Of a stretch of 64,000 bases of DNA, positions 19,914 to 29,094 are shown in pieces. Both the position numbers and the translations under genes were made by a program. Numbering within the stretch: position 1 is the first letter of the stretch; each line of letters opens with the position of its first letter. The stretch covers positions 18,450 through 82,449 of the forward strand of contig CAYTWH010000013.1 in assembly GCA_964442075.1 (NCBI GenBank), given 5' to 3'. The notes under the pieces were generated by a model that worked only from the letters and a program-made list of their open reading frames with translations, was not told the origin of the DNA and ran no database searches. The stretch is from CAYTAU01 sp964442075. Its GTDB lineage: Bacteria; Bacteroidota; Bacteroidia; Bacteroidales; CAYTAU01.

Positions 19914-21788
19914 TTATTGAGCAATCGGTCCGTTGTTCTTAACTAAGTCTTTTAATTTCAATGATGGAGAACTAATAAATTCTCCAATATTTAAATCATT
20001 CCATATTTCATTTATTTTCTTAATTGTTTCATCATTTGATATAACAACATTTGGCCAATCCCGTTGAAAATCATCTACTTTCGTCACCTTTCGTGTTCCA
20101 TCAATTATCAAACATGACTGTTTTTTGTTTGAATAATCTAATATTAGCGTATCTCTCTTTGGGTCTATGTTATTTGTTACATACCATGTTACAATATTCA
20201 AATCATAAATATCTATTTCCGAATCTACAAAAATTATAAATTTAACTCCTTCTACATTTTCAAATATTTGTTTTCCTATATCTAATATTTTTGTTGTTTC
20301 TTCTTTACTAATAGATAATATTAAAAATGATAATCCTTTTTCAATCAATGAATCGTTAATATTATCAATGTATGGGATTTTTAATATTGCATCTTTGTTA
20401 ATTTTAGCTTGTACAAAGCTATCCTGTTCAATATTTTTAGTTGCATCAATAGAAAGCTTACTTCCAAAAAACTGTCTTTCTGATGAGTGATCAAGAATAT
20501 CTAATGGTCCTTGTCCATAAAAAATATCATTTCTAGGATTTACGTTTTCTGATACATACTTGGCAACTTCATTATAGTTTTGAATATCTACATTTTGATT
20601 TGCAACAATAATAATTTTATTTAACATCATTTGACCTGCACCCCACATAGCATTTACTACTTTATTGGCATGACCCGGAAATTGTGATTCAATTTTAACA
20701 AATGCAAGATTATGTGCTACGCCGGAAAAGGGTAAATTAAGATCAATAATTTCGGGCAACATTGAAAGTTTTATTGGACTAATAAATATCCTTTCTGTTG
20801 CTTTCCCAATCCATGCGTCTTCTTGTGGAGGGACTCCAACAATTGTTGCTGGATAAACTGCATTTTTTCTATGAGTAATACAGGTTACATGAAATTTTGG
20901 ATAATAATCTGATAAAGAATAAAAGCCTGTGTGATCGCCAAATGGTCCTTCTAAAATAAAATTTTCTTCAGTATCTACATAGCCTTCAATAACAATGTCA
21001 GCATCAATTGGAACTTCGATATCTTGTGTTAAACATTTTACTAATTCAACTTTCTTCTTTCTAATAAAACCAGCAAATAGAAACTCATCAAAGTTATCGG
21101 GTAATGGAGCTGTTGCAGAATATGTATATACTGGATCTCCACCTAAAACAACAGCAATAGGCATTTTTTTTCCAAGTTTTTTATATTCATTATAATGCCT
21201 TGCCCCAACTTTATGAATATGCCAATGCATACCGGTCATATTTTTTTCAAAAACTTGCATTCTATACATTCCCACATTTCTGATATTTGTAATTGGGTCT
21301 TTTGTTATTACTATTGGTAATGTGATGAATTTTCCACCATCAGCTGGCCAGCATTTTAAAATTGGCAATTTTGATAAATCCGGTTTTGAATGAATAATTT
21401 CCTGACAAAATGCTTTTGATTTTACAGTTTTAGGAAACCAAGATGTTATCATTTTCAGCTTCGGCAATGCCTTAAGTTTATCTTTAAAACTAATTTTTGG
21501 CATTGAAATCTCCTTAAATAAATCTTCAATGTTTTTTCCAATATCATCAAGATTTTCAACTCCTAGAGCAAGGCTCATTCTTTTATATGAACCAAAAGCA
21601 TTTATTAAAAGGGGGAAATCTGTTCCTGTATTCTCAAACAAAATAGCTTTTCCACCATTTTCAGATTTTGAAATTCTATTTGTTATTTCGGTAATTTCTA
21701 GCTCAGGATTAACAAATTTAGAAATTCTAATTAATTCTCCTTCTTTTTCCAGTACAGAAATAAAATCATTCAAGCATTTAAAAGCCAT
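19914..21788 (-). CDS. UbiD-family decarboxylase
   Basis: The product of about 624 residues belongs to the prenylated-FMN-dependent UbiD decarboxylases. In Bacteroidota members of this length are usually assigned to menaquinone synthesis. Signatures include GNTG-type N-terminal AFKCLNDFISVLEKEGELIRI, the binding region MHWHIHKVGARHYN, and EGPFGDHTGFYS with VPPQEDAWIGKATE, which carry the catalytic acidic residues. An ATG six codons upstream (21806) is possible, but the family starts at MAFKCLNDF, so I chose 21788. No UbiX or other menaquinone gene is nearby. Confidence 0.88.
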   Translation of the reverse strand: MAFKCLNDFISVLEKEGELIRISKFVNPELEITEITNRISKSENGGKAILFENTGTDFPLLINAFGSYKRMSLALGVENLDDIGKNIEDLFKEISMPKISFKDKLKALPKLKMITSWFPKTVKSKAFCQEIIHSKPDLSKLPILKCWPADGGKFITLPIVITKDPITNIRNVGMYRMQVFEKNMTGMHWHIHKVGARHYNEYKKLGKKMPIAVVLGGDPVYTYSATAPLPDNFDEFLFAGFIRKKKVELVKCLTQDIEVPIDADIVIEGYVDTEENFILEGPFGDHTGFYSLSDYYPKFHVTCITHRKNAVYPATIVGVPPQEDAWIGKATERIFISPIKLSMLPEIIDLNLPFSGVAHNLAFVKIESQFPGHANKVVNAMWGAGQMMLNKIIIVANQNVDIQNYNEVAKYVSENVNPRNDIFYGQGPLDILDHSSERQFFGSKLSIDATKNIEQDSFVQAKINKDAILKIPYIDNINDSLIEKGLSFLILSISKEETTKILDIGKQIFENVEGVKFIIFVDSEIDIYDLNIVTWYVTNNIDPKRDTLILDYSNKKQSCLIIDGTRKVTKVDDFQRDWPNVVISNDETIKKINEIWNDLNIGEFISSPSLKLKDLVKNNGPIAQ

Positions 21789-21830
21789 AATAAAAAAGGG
21801 TAACAATTGCTAACTCGATTATAATAAATG

Positions 21831-23117
21831 TTATTTTATAAATTTAAAATCTTTTCCTAAGTATCTCGCAGAACTTCCAAGAGATTCTTCAATCCTAAGC
21901 AATTGGTTATACTTAGCAACTCTATCTGACCTCGAAGCAGAACCTGTCTTTATCATTCCTGTATTAAGTGCAACTGCAAGTTCAGCAATTGTTATATCTT
22001 CTGTTTCTCCTGATCTGTGACTAATAATTGTTGTATAAGAATTACTTTTTGCTAATTGAATTGCATTAATAGTTTCAGTTAAAGTACCTATTTGATTCAC
22101 TTTTATTAGAATTGAATTTGCAATATCTTCATCAATACCTTTTTGTAGACGCTTAACATTCGTCACAAATAAATCATCTCCTACTAATTGAACTTTATTT
22201 CCAATTGAAGCTGTATGTTTAGCCCATCCACTCCAATCATCCTCTGCAAACCCATCCTCGATTGAAAGTAGAGGATATTTTTTTGACCAATTTTGCCAAT
22301 ATTCAACGAGCTCATCGGATGTTAATTTTTTATCAACAGATTCAAAATAATAAAGATTTTCTTTTTCATTATAAAATTCGGAAGCCGCAGCATCTAGTGC
22401 AATAAAAACATCTTCTCCAGGCTTATAACCTGCTCTTTCTATAGCTTTAACAACAAATTCAATTGCTTCTTCATTTGAAGATAAGTTTGGTGCAAAACCG
22501 CCTTCATCACCAACATTTGTTGAAAATCCTTTTTCTTTAAGGGCAGATTTCAAGTTATGAAAAATTTCAGTTCCCATACGTAAGGCTTCACTAAAAGTAT
22601 TAGCACTAACTGGCATTACCATAAACTCCTGAATATCTATCTTGTTATCTGCATGAGATCCTCCATTTAAAATATTCATCATTGGTATTGGTAAAAGATT
22701 AGCATTTACTCCTCCAATATATCTATAAAGGTGTTGACCTGTTGTTTGTGCTGCAGCTTTAGCGCAAGCCAATGAAACACCAAGAATTGCATTAGCACCA
22801 AGTTTTGATTTATTTTCTGTACCATCTAATTCAATCATTATTGCATCAATTTTGTCTTGTTCAAAAATATGCGCTCCTCTTAATTTTTCGTCCAATACAG
22901 TATTTATATTATTTACAGCATTCAAAACACCCTTTCCAAGATAAATATTCTTATTACCATCTCTTAATTCAACTGCCTCATGAATTCCGGTAGAAGCACC
23001 AGAAGGGACAGCTGCTCTACCCATTACTCCATTATTAGTAATTACATCAACTTCAACAGTTGGATTTCCTCTTGAATCAAGGATTTGTCTAGCTTTTATT
23101 TTAAAAATTTGTCCCAT
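21831..23117 (-). CDS. eno: Enolase
   Basis: The 428-residue glycolytic enzyme interconverts 2-phosphoglycerate and phosphoenolpyruvate. Diagnostic parts are ARQILDSRGNPTVEVD at the N-terminus, the metal ligands in FIALDAAASEFY, LLSIEDGFAEDDW and LVGDDLFVTN, the catalytic Lys in SILIKVNQIGTLTET and the signature SHRSGETEDITIAELA. Length is standard. It follows the ribosomal superoperon but is separated from rplQ by a strong terminator, as is common in Bacteroidota. Confidence 0.98.
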   Translation of the reverse strand: MGQIFKIKARQILDSRGNPTVEVDVITNNGVMGRAAVPSGASTGIHEAVELRDGNKNIYLGKGVLNAVNNINTVLDEKLRGAHIFEQDKIDAIMIELDGTENKSKLGANAILGVSLACAKAAAQTTGQHLYRYIGGVNANLLPIPMMNILNGGSHADNKIDIQEFMVMPVSANTFSEALRMGTEIFHNLKSALKEKGFSTNVGDEGGFAPNLSSNEEAIEFVVKAIERAGYKPGEDVFIALDAAASEFYNEKENLYYFESVDKKLTSDELVEYWQNWSKKYPLLSIEDGFAEDDWSGWAKHTASIGNKVQLVGDDLFVTNVKRLQKGIDEDIANSILIKVNQIGTLTETINAIQLAKSNSYTTIISHRSGETEDITIAELAVALNTGMIKTGSASRSDRVAKYNQLLRIEESLGSSARYLGKDFKFIK

Positions 23118-23165
23118 TTTTTTATAATTTAAATATTTTTTATAAAATTAATATTTTTTTCATAA

Positions 23166-23193
23166 AAAAAGGGGATTAATAAATCCCCTTTTT
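23166..23193 (-). terminator. Terminator of the S10-spc-alpha superoperon
   Basis: A perfect 12-bp stem (AAAAAGGGGATT with AATCCCCTTTTT) closes a 4-base loop, followed by a T-run on the minus strand, 20 bases past the rplQ stop codon. Confidence 0.85.
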
Positions 23194-23211
23194 AAAAAAC
23201 TTTGATTTCGT

Positions 23212-24158
23212 TTATTCTTTATCTTCTTTTTTATTTGTTTTTTCTTCTTTCTGCTCTTCTTTTTTCTCTTCTACCGGTTTTTCTTCTTTAACAACTTCTT
23301 TGACTTTTGCCTTTTTTTCTTCTACCGGTTTTTCTTCTTTAACAACTTCTTTAGCTTCTACCTTTTTCTCTTCTACCGGTTTTTCTTCTTTAACCATTTC
23401 TTTGGCTTNNNNNNNNNNNNNNNNNNNNNNNNNNNNNNNNNNNNNNNNNNNNNNNNNNNNNNNNNNNNNNNNNNNNNNNNNNNNNNNNNNNNNNNNNNNN
23501 NNNNNNNNGCTTCTACCTTTTTCTCTTCTACCGGTTTTTCTTCTTTAACCATTTCTTTGGCTTCTACCTTTTTCTCTTCTACCGGTTTTTCTTCTTCAAC
23601 CGTTTCTTTGGCTTCTACTTTTTTCTCTTCTACCGGTTTTTCTTCTTTAACTGTTTCTTTGACTTCTACTTCTTCTTTAACTTCTTCAGTAGTATTTTCT
23701 ACAGTTTCAACAGCAGCTGTTTCTTTAACAGTCTTAGAACCACCTCGTCTTCTTTTTCTCGTTGATTTATCCTTTGTTTTCTTTTCTGTCAACATATTTT
23801 CATTATAATCAACTAATTCAATCATACACATTTCTGCATTATCTCCTAGTCGATTACCAATTTTAAGAATCCTAGTATAACCACCTGGTCTATCAGCTAT
23901 TTTAGGAGAAATTTCCCTAAAAAGTTCTGAAACAGCATGTTTATTTTGCAGGTAACTAAAAACGACTCTACGTGAATGTGTTGAATCTTCTTTTGATTTT
24001 GTGATTAGTGGCTCAACATAAACTCTTAATGCTTTGGCTTTAGCTACAGTAGTTTTAATTCTTTTATGCATTATAAGAGAAATAGCCATATTTGATAACA
24101 TAGCTTTTCGGTGTGCAACTTTTCTTCCTAAATGGTTGAATTTTTTCCCGTGTCTCAT
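23212..24158 (-). CDS. rplQ: 50S ribosomal protein L17 with long repetitive C-terminal tail (interrupted by assembly gap)
   Basis: Residues 1 to about 122 are a normal L17 (MRHGKKFNHLGRKVAHRKAM through EMCMIELVDYNE), a 50S protein near the exit tunnel. After a basic stretch (STRKRRRGGSKT) comes a low-complexity tail of Lys, Glu, Val and Pro built of 17-residue units such as VKEEKPVEEKKVEAKE, ending KTNKKEDKE. A 100-N gap (23409-23508) lies inside the tail. Because 100 is a placeholder and not a multiple of the 51-bp unit, the two sides appear frame-shifted, but both sides are in frame with the repeat, so I join them as one gene. The true tail length is unknown. It is the last gene of the alpha operon. 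Confidence 0.9.
23252..23661 (-). repeat. 51-bp tandem repeat in the rplQ tail
   Basis: Units of 51 bases (17 codons) are seen at 23252-23302, 23303-23353 and 23354-23404, and after the gap at 23509-23559, 23560-23610 and 23611-23661. Copies next to the gap are nearly identical and the outer ones diverge, the usual pattern of array growth from the centre. Confidence 0.92.
23409..23508. other. Assembly gap, 100 N
   Basis: Exactly 100 N lie within the 51-bp repeat array, so short reads evidently could not resolve the copy number. The repeat phase on the two sides (GCTT at 23405 and at 23509) would need a multiple of 51 bases between them; the 104 given is not one. Confidence 0.98.
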
Positions 24159-24163
24159 CTTAA

Positions 24164-25156
24164 TTATTCTTTCTCAAGTTTATATTTAGTTATATCCATC
24201 CCAAAACTCAAATTCATAGAATTTAAAAGGTCGTCTAATTCTGTTAATGATTTTTTTCCAAAATTTCTGAATTTTAATAAATCATTTTTATTAAATACAA
24301 CAAGATCTCCCAATGTATCTACGTCAGCTGCTTTTAAGCAGTTTAATGCCCGAACAGAAAGATCAAGGTCAACAAGCTTGGTTTTAAGGAGTTGCCTCAT
24401 ATGAAGTACTTCCTCGTCGAATTCTTCATTTTCTTTTTTCTCATCTGTATCTAAAGTTATTTTTTCATCAGAGAACAACATAAAATGATAAATCAATATT
24501 TTAGCTGCTTCTTTTAATGCTTCTTTTGGGTGAATTGATCCATCAGTCATTATTTCAAATACCAATTTTTCGAAATCGGTTTTTTGCTCAACTCTGATGT
24601 TTTCAATTGTATATTTTACATTTTTAATTGGTGTAAAAATTGAACTAATTGGAATTACGCCAATCTCAGCTTCTAAAGGCTTGTTATCTTCAGATGATAA
24701 ATATCCTCTACCTTTATTAATTGAAACTTCAATCTGTATTTTCACAGATTGTTCCATTCTACATATTACTAAATCTGGATTTAGTATTTCAAAACTCGAT
24801 AAAAATCGGCCAATATCGTTGGCCTTAAATTCTTCTTGTCCCGAAACGATAACTGTAGCTTTTTCACCATCAACATCATCAATTCTTCTACGAAAACGTA
24901 TTTTTTTCAAATTAAGAACAATTTCTGTCACGTCTTCCATTACTCCTTTTATAGTAGAAAACTCATGATCTACACCTTCTATTTTAATACTTGTAATAGC
25001 AAAACCATCAAGAGAAGACAATAGAATTCTTCTTAATGCATTACCTACTGTGATACCGTATCCGGGTTCTAACGGACGAAACTCAAATTTTCCATAATAA
25101 TCATCAGCATCGATCATTATTACTTTATCCGGTTTTTGAAAAGCTAAAATTGCCAT
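24164..25156 (-). CDS. rpoA: DNA-directed RNA polymerase subunit alpha
   Basis: This 330-residue subunit has the alpha N-terminal dimerisation and assembly domain (FEFRPLEPGYGITVGNALRRILLSSL, residues about 1-230), an acidic linker, and the helix-hairpin-helix C-terminal domain (LDLSVRALNCLKAADVDTLGDLV, about 255-315) that contacts UP elements and activators. It lies between rpsD and rplQ, five bases before rplQ, the standard alpha-operon position. Confidence 0.98.
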   Translation of the reverse strand: MAILAFQKPDKVIMIDADDYYGKFEFRPLEPGYGITVGNALRRILLSSLDGFAITSIKIEGVDHEFSTIKGVMEDVTEIVLNLKKIRFRRRIDDVDGEKATVIVSGQEEFKANDIGRFLSSFEILNPDLVICRMEQSVKIQIEVSINKGRGYLSSEDNKPLEAEIGVIPISSIFTPIKNVKYTIENIRVEQKTDFEKLVFEIMTDGSIHPKEALKEAAKILIYHFMLFSDEKITLDTDEKKENEEFDEEVLHMRQLLKTKLVDLDLSVRALNCLKAADVDTLGDLVVFNKNDLLKFRNFGKKSLTELDDLLNSMNLSFGMDITKYKLEKE

Positions 25157-25179
25157 AAATTAAATTATTCTTTTAAATT

Positions 25180-25788
25180 TTACTTAGAGTATAATTCTAC
25201 AATTAATTGTTCTTTAATATTCTCAGGGATTTCTTCTCTTTCAGGTTTATTTAAAAATTTGCCTTGCATTTCATTTTGATCCCATTCTAACCATGAATAT
25301 TGACTATATTTAGAAGAAGCTAATGAATCAGATATAACTTCAAGTGATTTTGATTTTTCTCTAACACTAATTATGTCTCCTGGTTTTAATGTATATGATG
25401 GAATATTTACATTTACATCATTTACAATTATATGACGATGAGATACTAATTGCCTTGCAGCACTTCTTGTTGGTGCAATTCCTAATCTGTAAACAATATT
25501 ATCTAATCTTGATTCTAACAGTTGTAAAAGAACTTCCCCTGTAATTCCCTTGCTACTTGACGCTTTATTAAAAATATTTCGGAATTGTCTTTCAAGAATA
25601 CCATAGGTATATTTTGCTTTTTGTTTTTCTTTCAACTGTATTCCATAAACAGAAGGCTTTCTTCGTCTTTTACTATTCCCATGCATTCCGGGAGGGTAAT
25701 TTTTTTTATCTAATGCTGAATCGGGGCCAAATATTGGTTCTCCGAATTTTCTTGCAATTTTTGATTTTGATCCTATATATCTTGCCAT
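25180..25788 (-). CDS. rpsD: 30S ribosomal protein S4
   Basis: The 202-residue primary 16S rRNA-binding protein starts MARYIGSKSKIARKFGEP and contains the S4 RNA-binding domain RLDNIVYRLGIAPTRSAARQLVSHRHIIVN (about 93-155). The N-terminus lacks the four-Cys zinc motif, so it is the zinc-free form. In many bacteria S4 also autoregulates the alpha operon; no leader pseudoknot was identified here. Confidence 0.98.
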   Translation of the reverse strand: MARYIGSKSKIARKFGEPIFGPDSALDKKNYPPGMHGNSKRRRKPSVYGIQLKEKQKAKYTYGILERQFRNIFNKASSSKGITGEVLLQLLESRLDNIVYRLGIAPTRSAARQLVSHRHIIVNDVNVNIPSYTLKPGDIISVREKSKSLEVISDSLASSKYSQYSWLEWDQNEMQGKFLNKPEREEIPENIKEQLIVELYSK

Positions 25789-25814
25789 TTATAAATAATT
25801 TTAAAATAATCTAA

Positions 25815-26204
25815 TTAAACTCTTCTTCTTTTGGGTGGTCTGCATCCATTGTGTGGCATTGGAGTAACATCAACTATTTCTGTTACCTCAATTCCAACTC
25901 CACTTATTGATCTAATTGCAGATTCTCTACCTGTACCAGGTCCCTTAACAAATACCTTTACTTTTCTTACTCCCAAGTCATAAGCTTTTCTTGCACATTC
26001 TTCTGCCGCAACTTGTGCTGCATAAGGAGTATTTTTCTTAGATCCTCTGAATCCCTTTTTTCCCGCTGAAGACCAAGAAATTGTTTGCCCCTCATTATTT
26101 GTTAATGTAATAATAATATTGTTAAAAGATGAATGTATATGAGCTTGTCCAAGAGTCTCAATTTTAACAACCCGTTTTCGTGCTGATTTAGTCCTTTTTG
26201 CCAT
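25815..26204 (-). CDS. rpsK: 30S ribosomal protein S11
   Basis: This 129-residue protein of the 30S platform near the E site has the signature KVFVKGPGTGRESAIRSI and the C-terminal VTPMPHNGCRPPKRRRV. The spacing to rpsM is nine bases and to rpsD 26 bases, within the alpha operon. Confidence 0.98.
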   Translation of the reverse strand: MAKRTKSARKRVVKIETLGQAHIHSSFNNIIITLTNNEGQTISWSSAGKKGFRGSKKNTPYAAQVAAEECARKAYDLGVRKVKVFVKGPGTGRESAIRSISGVGIEVTEIVDVTPMPHNGCRPPKRRRV

Positions 26205-26213
26205 AATCTATTA

Positions 26214-26591
26214 TTATTTAGTCGCTTTCTTTTTATTTGCAATTGTTCTTTTTTTACCTCTTCGTGTTCTTGCATTGTTTTTTGTAGATTGTCCACGAAC
26301 AGGTAGTCCTATACGATGTCTAATTCCTCTATAGCACCCAATATCCATTAATCGTTTAATGTTGAGTTGAGTTTCGGCTCTTAATTCTCCTTCTATTTTG
26401 TATTTATCTGTAATAACTGAACGAATTTTTGATAATTGTTCATCTGTCCAATCATTAACATAAATATTTACATCAATGTTAGCTTCTGCTAATATTTTAT
26501 TGGCATTACTTTTCCCAATACCATAGATATAAGTTAATCCTATTTCTCCTCTTTTTTTATCAGGAATATCAACACCTGCGATTCTAGCCAT
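26214..26591 (-). CDS. rpsM: 30S ribosomal protein S13
   Basis: This 125-residue head protein contacts the P-site tRNA through its basic C-terminal tail. It begins MARIAGVDIPDKKRGEIGLTYIYGIG, includes the helix-two-turn-helix region and RGIRHRIGLPVRGQSTKNNARTRRG, and ends in Lys-rich sequence. Confidence 0.98.
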   Translation of the reverse strand: MARIAGVDIPDKKRGEIGLTYIYGIGKSNANKILAEANIDVNIYVNDWTDEQLSKIRSVITDKYKIEGELRAETQLNIKRLMDIGCYRGIRHRIGLPVRGQSTKNNARTRRGKKRTIANKKKATK

Positions 26592-26613
26592 ACTATTTAT
26601 TTTTTATTAATTA

Positions 26614-26730
26614 TTAACCTTGTCGTTGTTTAAATTTTGGATTTTTCTTATTAATTACATATAATACCCCTTTACGGCGAACTATTTTGCAATCATCACT
26701 ACGCTTTTTAACCGATGCTCTTACTTTCAT
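26614..26730 (-). CDS. rpmJ: 50S ribosomal protein L36 (zinc-free form)
   Basis: A 38-residue ORF between infA and rpsM translates from ATG at 26730 as MKVRASVKKRSDDCKIVRRK and ends PKFKQRQG, unmistakably L36. Only one of the family's zinc-binding residues (Cys14) remains; positions 11, 27 and 33 are not Cys/Cys/His, so this is the C-minus type that does not need zinc. It is the first alpha-operon gene after infA. Confidence 0.96.
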   Translation of the reverse strand: MKVRASVKKRSDDCKIVRRKGVLYVINKKNPKFKQRQG

Positions 26731-26744
26731 CTTAAATAATTTTA

Positions 26745-26963
26745 TTATTTATATCTAAATGTGATACGTCCCTTTGTTAAATCATAGGGCGACATTTCAA
26801 CTTTCACTTTATCGCCAGGTAAAATTTTAATATAATGCATTCTCATTTTACCAGAAATATGGGCAGTAATTATATGTCCATTTTCCAATTCTACACGAAA
26901 CATTGCATTTGACAATGCTTCTGTTATTGTTCCATCTTGTTCTATTGAAGGCTGTTTTGCCAT
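26745..26963 (-). CDS. infA: Translation initiation factor IF-1
   Basis: The 72-residue S1/OB-fold factor occupies the A site during initiation. The sequence has the standard start AKQPSIEQDGTITEALSNAMFRVELENGH, the core GKMRMHYIKILPGDKVKVEMSPYDLTKGRI and exactly the usual length. It lies five bases after map and 14 before rpmJ. Confidence 0.98.
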   Translation of the reverse strand: MAKQPSIEQDGTITEALSNAMFRVELENGHIITAHISGKMRMHYIKILPGDKVKVEMSPYDLTKGRITFRYK

Positions 26964-26968
26964 ATTAT

Positions 26969-27742
26969 TTATTTAAAAACTTCTTCTATATATTTAAATG
27001 ATGATAATATATCCACTTTTTCTTTAGTTACTGCTATTGTATGCTCAAAATGTGCAGAAGGTAAACCGTCATACGTTTTAATTGTCCACCCATCTTTTAG
27101 CTGTCTTACCTCTTTAACTCCCATATTCACCATTGGTTCAATTGCAATTACTAATCCTTCTTTAATTTTTATACCTTTTCCTCTTTTACCAAAGTTAGGG
27201 ACTTGAGGTTCTTCGTGCAAATTTCTTCCTACTCCGTGTCCTACAAGATCTCTTACAACTGAGTAACCATTATTTTCTGCAAAATTTTGAACTGCAAAAC
27301 TAATATCACCAATTCTATTCCCAACAACAGCCTTTTCAATCCCTTTATATAATGCTAATTTTGTTACTGTTAATAGCCTTTTTATTTTCTCATCAACTTC
27401 TCCTATTTGAAAAGTAAAAGCTGAATCGCCATAATATTCATTTTTAAAAACACCACAATCAACAGAAACAATATCTCCTTCTTTTAATTCATAATTAGAA
27501 GGTATTCCATGAACAACACTGTCATTTACTGAAATACAAAGTGTATTAGGAAATCCACTATAACCTAAAAAGCCTGGAATTGCATTGTTATCTCTTATAA
27601 ATTCTTCAGCAATTTTATCAACTTTAATAGTTTTAATTCCCGGTTTTAGAAATTTAGCAACTTCTCCTAGTGTTTTACCGACAAGTAAGTTACTTTCTCT
27701 CAACAATTCAATTTCTTTTTTGCTTTTATAAAATATCATCAA
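26969..27742 (-). CDS. map: Methionine aminopeptidase, type I
   Basis: This 257-residue dinuclear metalloprotease removes the initiator Met. Metal ligands lie in VSVDCGVFKNEYYGDSAF (two Asp), GHGVGRNLHEEPQVPNFG (His), AIEPMV (Glu) and FEHTIAV (Glu). It sits in the spc region between secY and infA; adk, which occupies this spot in many other bacteria, is absent. The second Met, one codon in, is an equally good start (MIFYKSKKEIELLRES). Confidence 0.96.
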   Translation of the reverse strand: MMIFYKSKKEIELLRESNLLVGKTLGEVAKFLKPGIKTIKVDKIAEEFIRDNNAIPGFLGYSGFPNTLCISVNDSVVHGIPSNYELKEGDIVSVDCGVFKNEYYGDSAFTFQIGEVDEKIKRLLTVTKLALYKGIEKAVVGNRIGDISFAVQNFAENNGYSVVRDLVGHGVGRNLHEEPQVPNFGKRGKGIKIKEGLVIAIEPMVNMGVKEVRQLKDGWTIKTYDGLPSAHFEHTIAVTKEKVDILSSFKYIEEVFK

Positions 27743-27752
27743 AGAACCCTAT

Positions 27753-29087
27753 TTATATTGCTGCCGCTCCGGCAGTTCTTCCTTTTATTTTTCCTGACTT
27801 CATTAATCCATCATAGTGACGCATTAATAAATGACTTTCTATTTGCTGTAAAGTATCAAGTACAACTCCTACCATAATTAATAATGATGTTCCCCCAAAA
27901 AATTGGGCAAACTGATTACCAACACCTCCCATAATAGCAAAAGCAGGTAAAATAGCTACTATTGCTAAAAATATTGATCCAGGCAAAGTTATTCTTGACA
28001 TAATTGTATCTAAAAATTCAACAGTTTTTCTACCTGGTTTAACTCCAGGTATAAAACCACCGTTCTTTTTCATGTCTTCAGCCATTTGTGTTGGGTTGAT
28101 AGTAATAGCTGTATAAAAATATGTAAACAATATAATTAATATTGCAAATGTAAAATTATACCAAAATCCTCCATAATTAAATGCTGCGGCAAGTCCACTT
28201 GTTGCATCAAATTTTGAGAAGAACATTATAGGTACCATCATAATTGCCTGAGCAAAAATAATTGGCATTACTCCTGCTGCATTTACTTTTAATGGAATAT
28301 ATTGTCGAACACCACCATATTGTTTATTTCCAACAATACGTTTTGCATATTGTACGGGTATTCGTCGTGTACCTTGTACAAGTAATATTGTAGCAACAAT
28401 AACAAGTAACATCACAACAATTTCAAGAATAAACATTATTAAACCACCGCCTGCTACTTCTATTTTCATAAAAAATTCTGATGCCAAAGAAAATGGTAAT
28501 CTGGCAATAATACCTATCATTATAATAAGTGAAATTCCATTTCCAATACCTTTATCAGTGATTCGTTCTCCTAGCCACATAATAAACATTGTTCCGGAAA
28601 CCAAAATTAAGACTGAAGATATCCAAAAGAATGTTCCTTGTAAAACAAAAGCTGATTCGGGTAACTGAAAGGTTAAGTTTGTTATATAACTTGGAGCTTG
28701 TAATAAAGTGATTATAACTGTTAAATATCTAGTAATTTGATTTATTTTTTTCCTACCACTTTCTCCTTCTCGTTGTAATCGCTGGAAATATGGTATTGCG
28801 ATACCTAGTAACTGGATTACAATTGATGCAGAAATATAAGGCATAATACCTAGTGCAAATATAGAAGCATTTGCAAATGCTCCGCCTGTAAACATATTTA
28901 ATATATCCATTATGCCTCCAGCAGTTTGTGCTTGTAGATTATCTAACTGCGTTGGATCAATACCCGGCAATACGACATAAGAACCTAATCTGTATATTAG
29001 AATCAAACCCAATGTAGTTATGATTCTCTTTCTTAGATCCTCTATTTTATAAATATTCTTTAGGGTTTCAATAAACTTCCTCATCAA
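27753..29087 (-). CDS. secY: Preprotein translocase subunit SecY
   Basis: The 444-residue inner-membrane channel of the Sec translocon has ten predicted membrane helices. It shows the plug-region pattern GGAFANASIFALGIMPYISASIV, the LQREGESGRKKINQITRYLT cytoplasmic loop and the conserved NPTQMAEDMKKNGGFIPGVKPG segment. It is needed for the many secreted proteins in this window. It follows rplO by seven bases in the spc operon. Confidence 0.98.
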   Translation of the reverse strand: MMRKFIETLKNIYKIEDLRKRIITTLGLILIYRLGSYVVLPGIDPTQLDNLQAQTAGGIMDILNMFTGGAFANASIFALGIMPYISASIVIQLLGIAIPYFQRLQREGESGRKKINQITRYLTVIITLLQAPSYITNLTFQLPESAFVLQGTFFWISSVLILVSGTMFIMWLGERITDKGIGNGISLIIMIGIIARLPFSLASEFFMKIEVAGGGLIMFILEIVVMLLVIVATILLVQGTRRIPVQYAKRIVGNKQYGGVRQYIPLKVNAAGVMPIIFAQAIMMVPIMFFSKFDATSGLAAAFNYGGFWYNFTFAILIILFTYFYTAITINPTQMAEDMKKNGGFIPGVKPGRKTVEFLDTIMSRITLPGSIFLAIVAILPAFAIMGGVGNQFAQFFGGTSLLIMVGVVLDTLQQIESHLLMRHYDGLMKSGKIKGRTAGAAAI

Positions 29088-29094
29088 TAATAAT

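Noticed and set aside
24597..24968. Plus-strand 123-residue ORF
   Set aside because: It lies entirely antisense to rpoA with no independent support.
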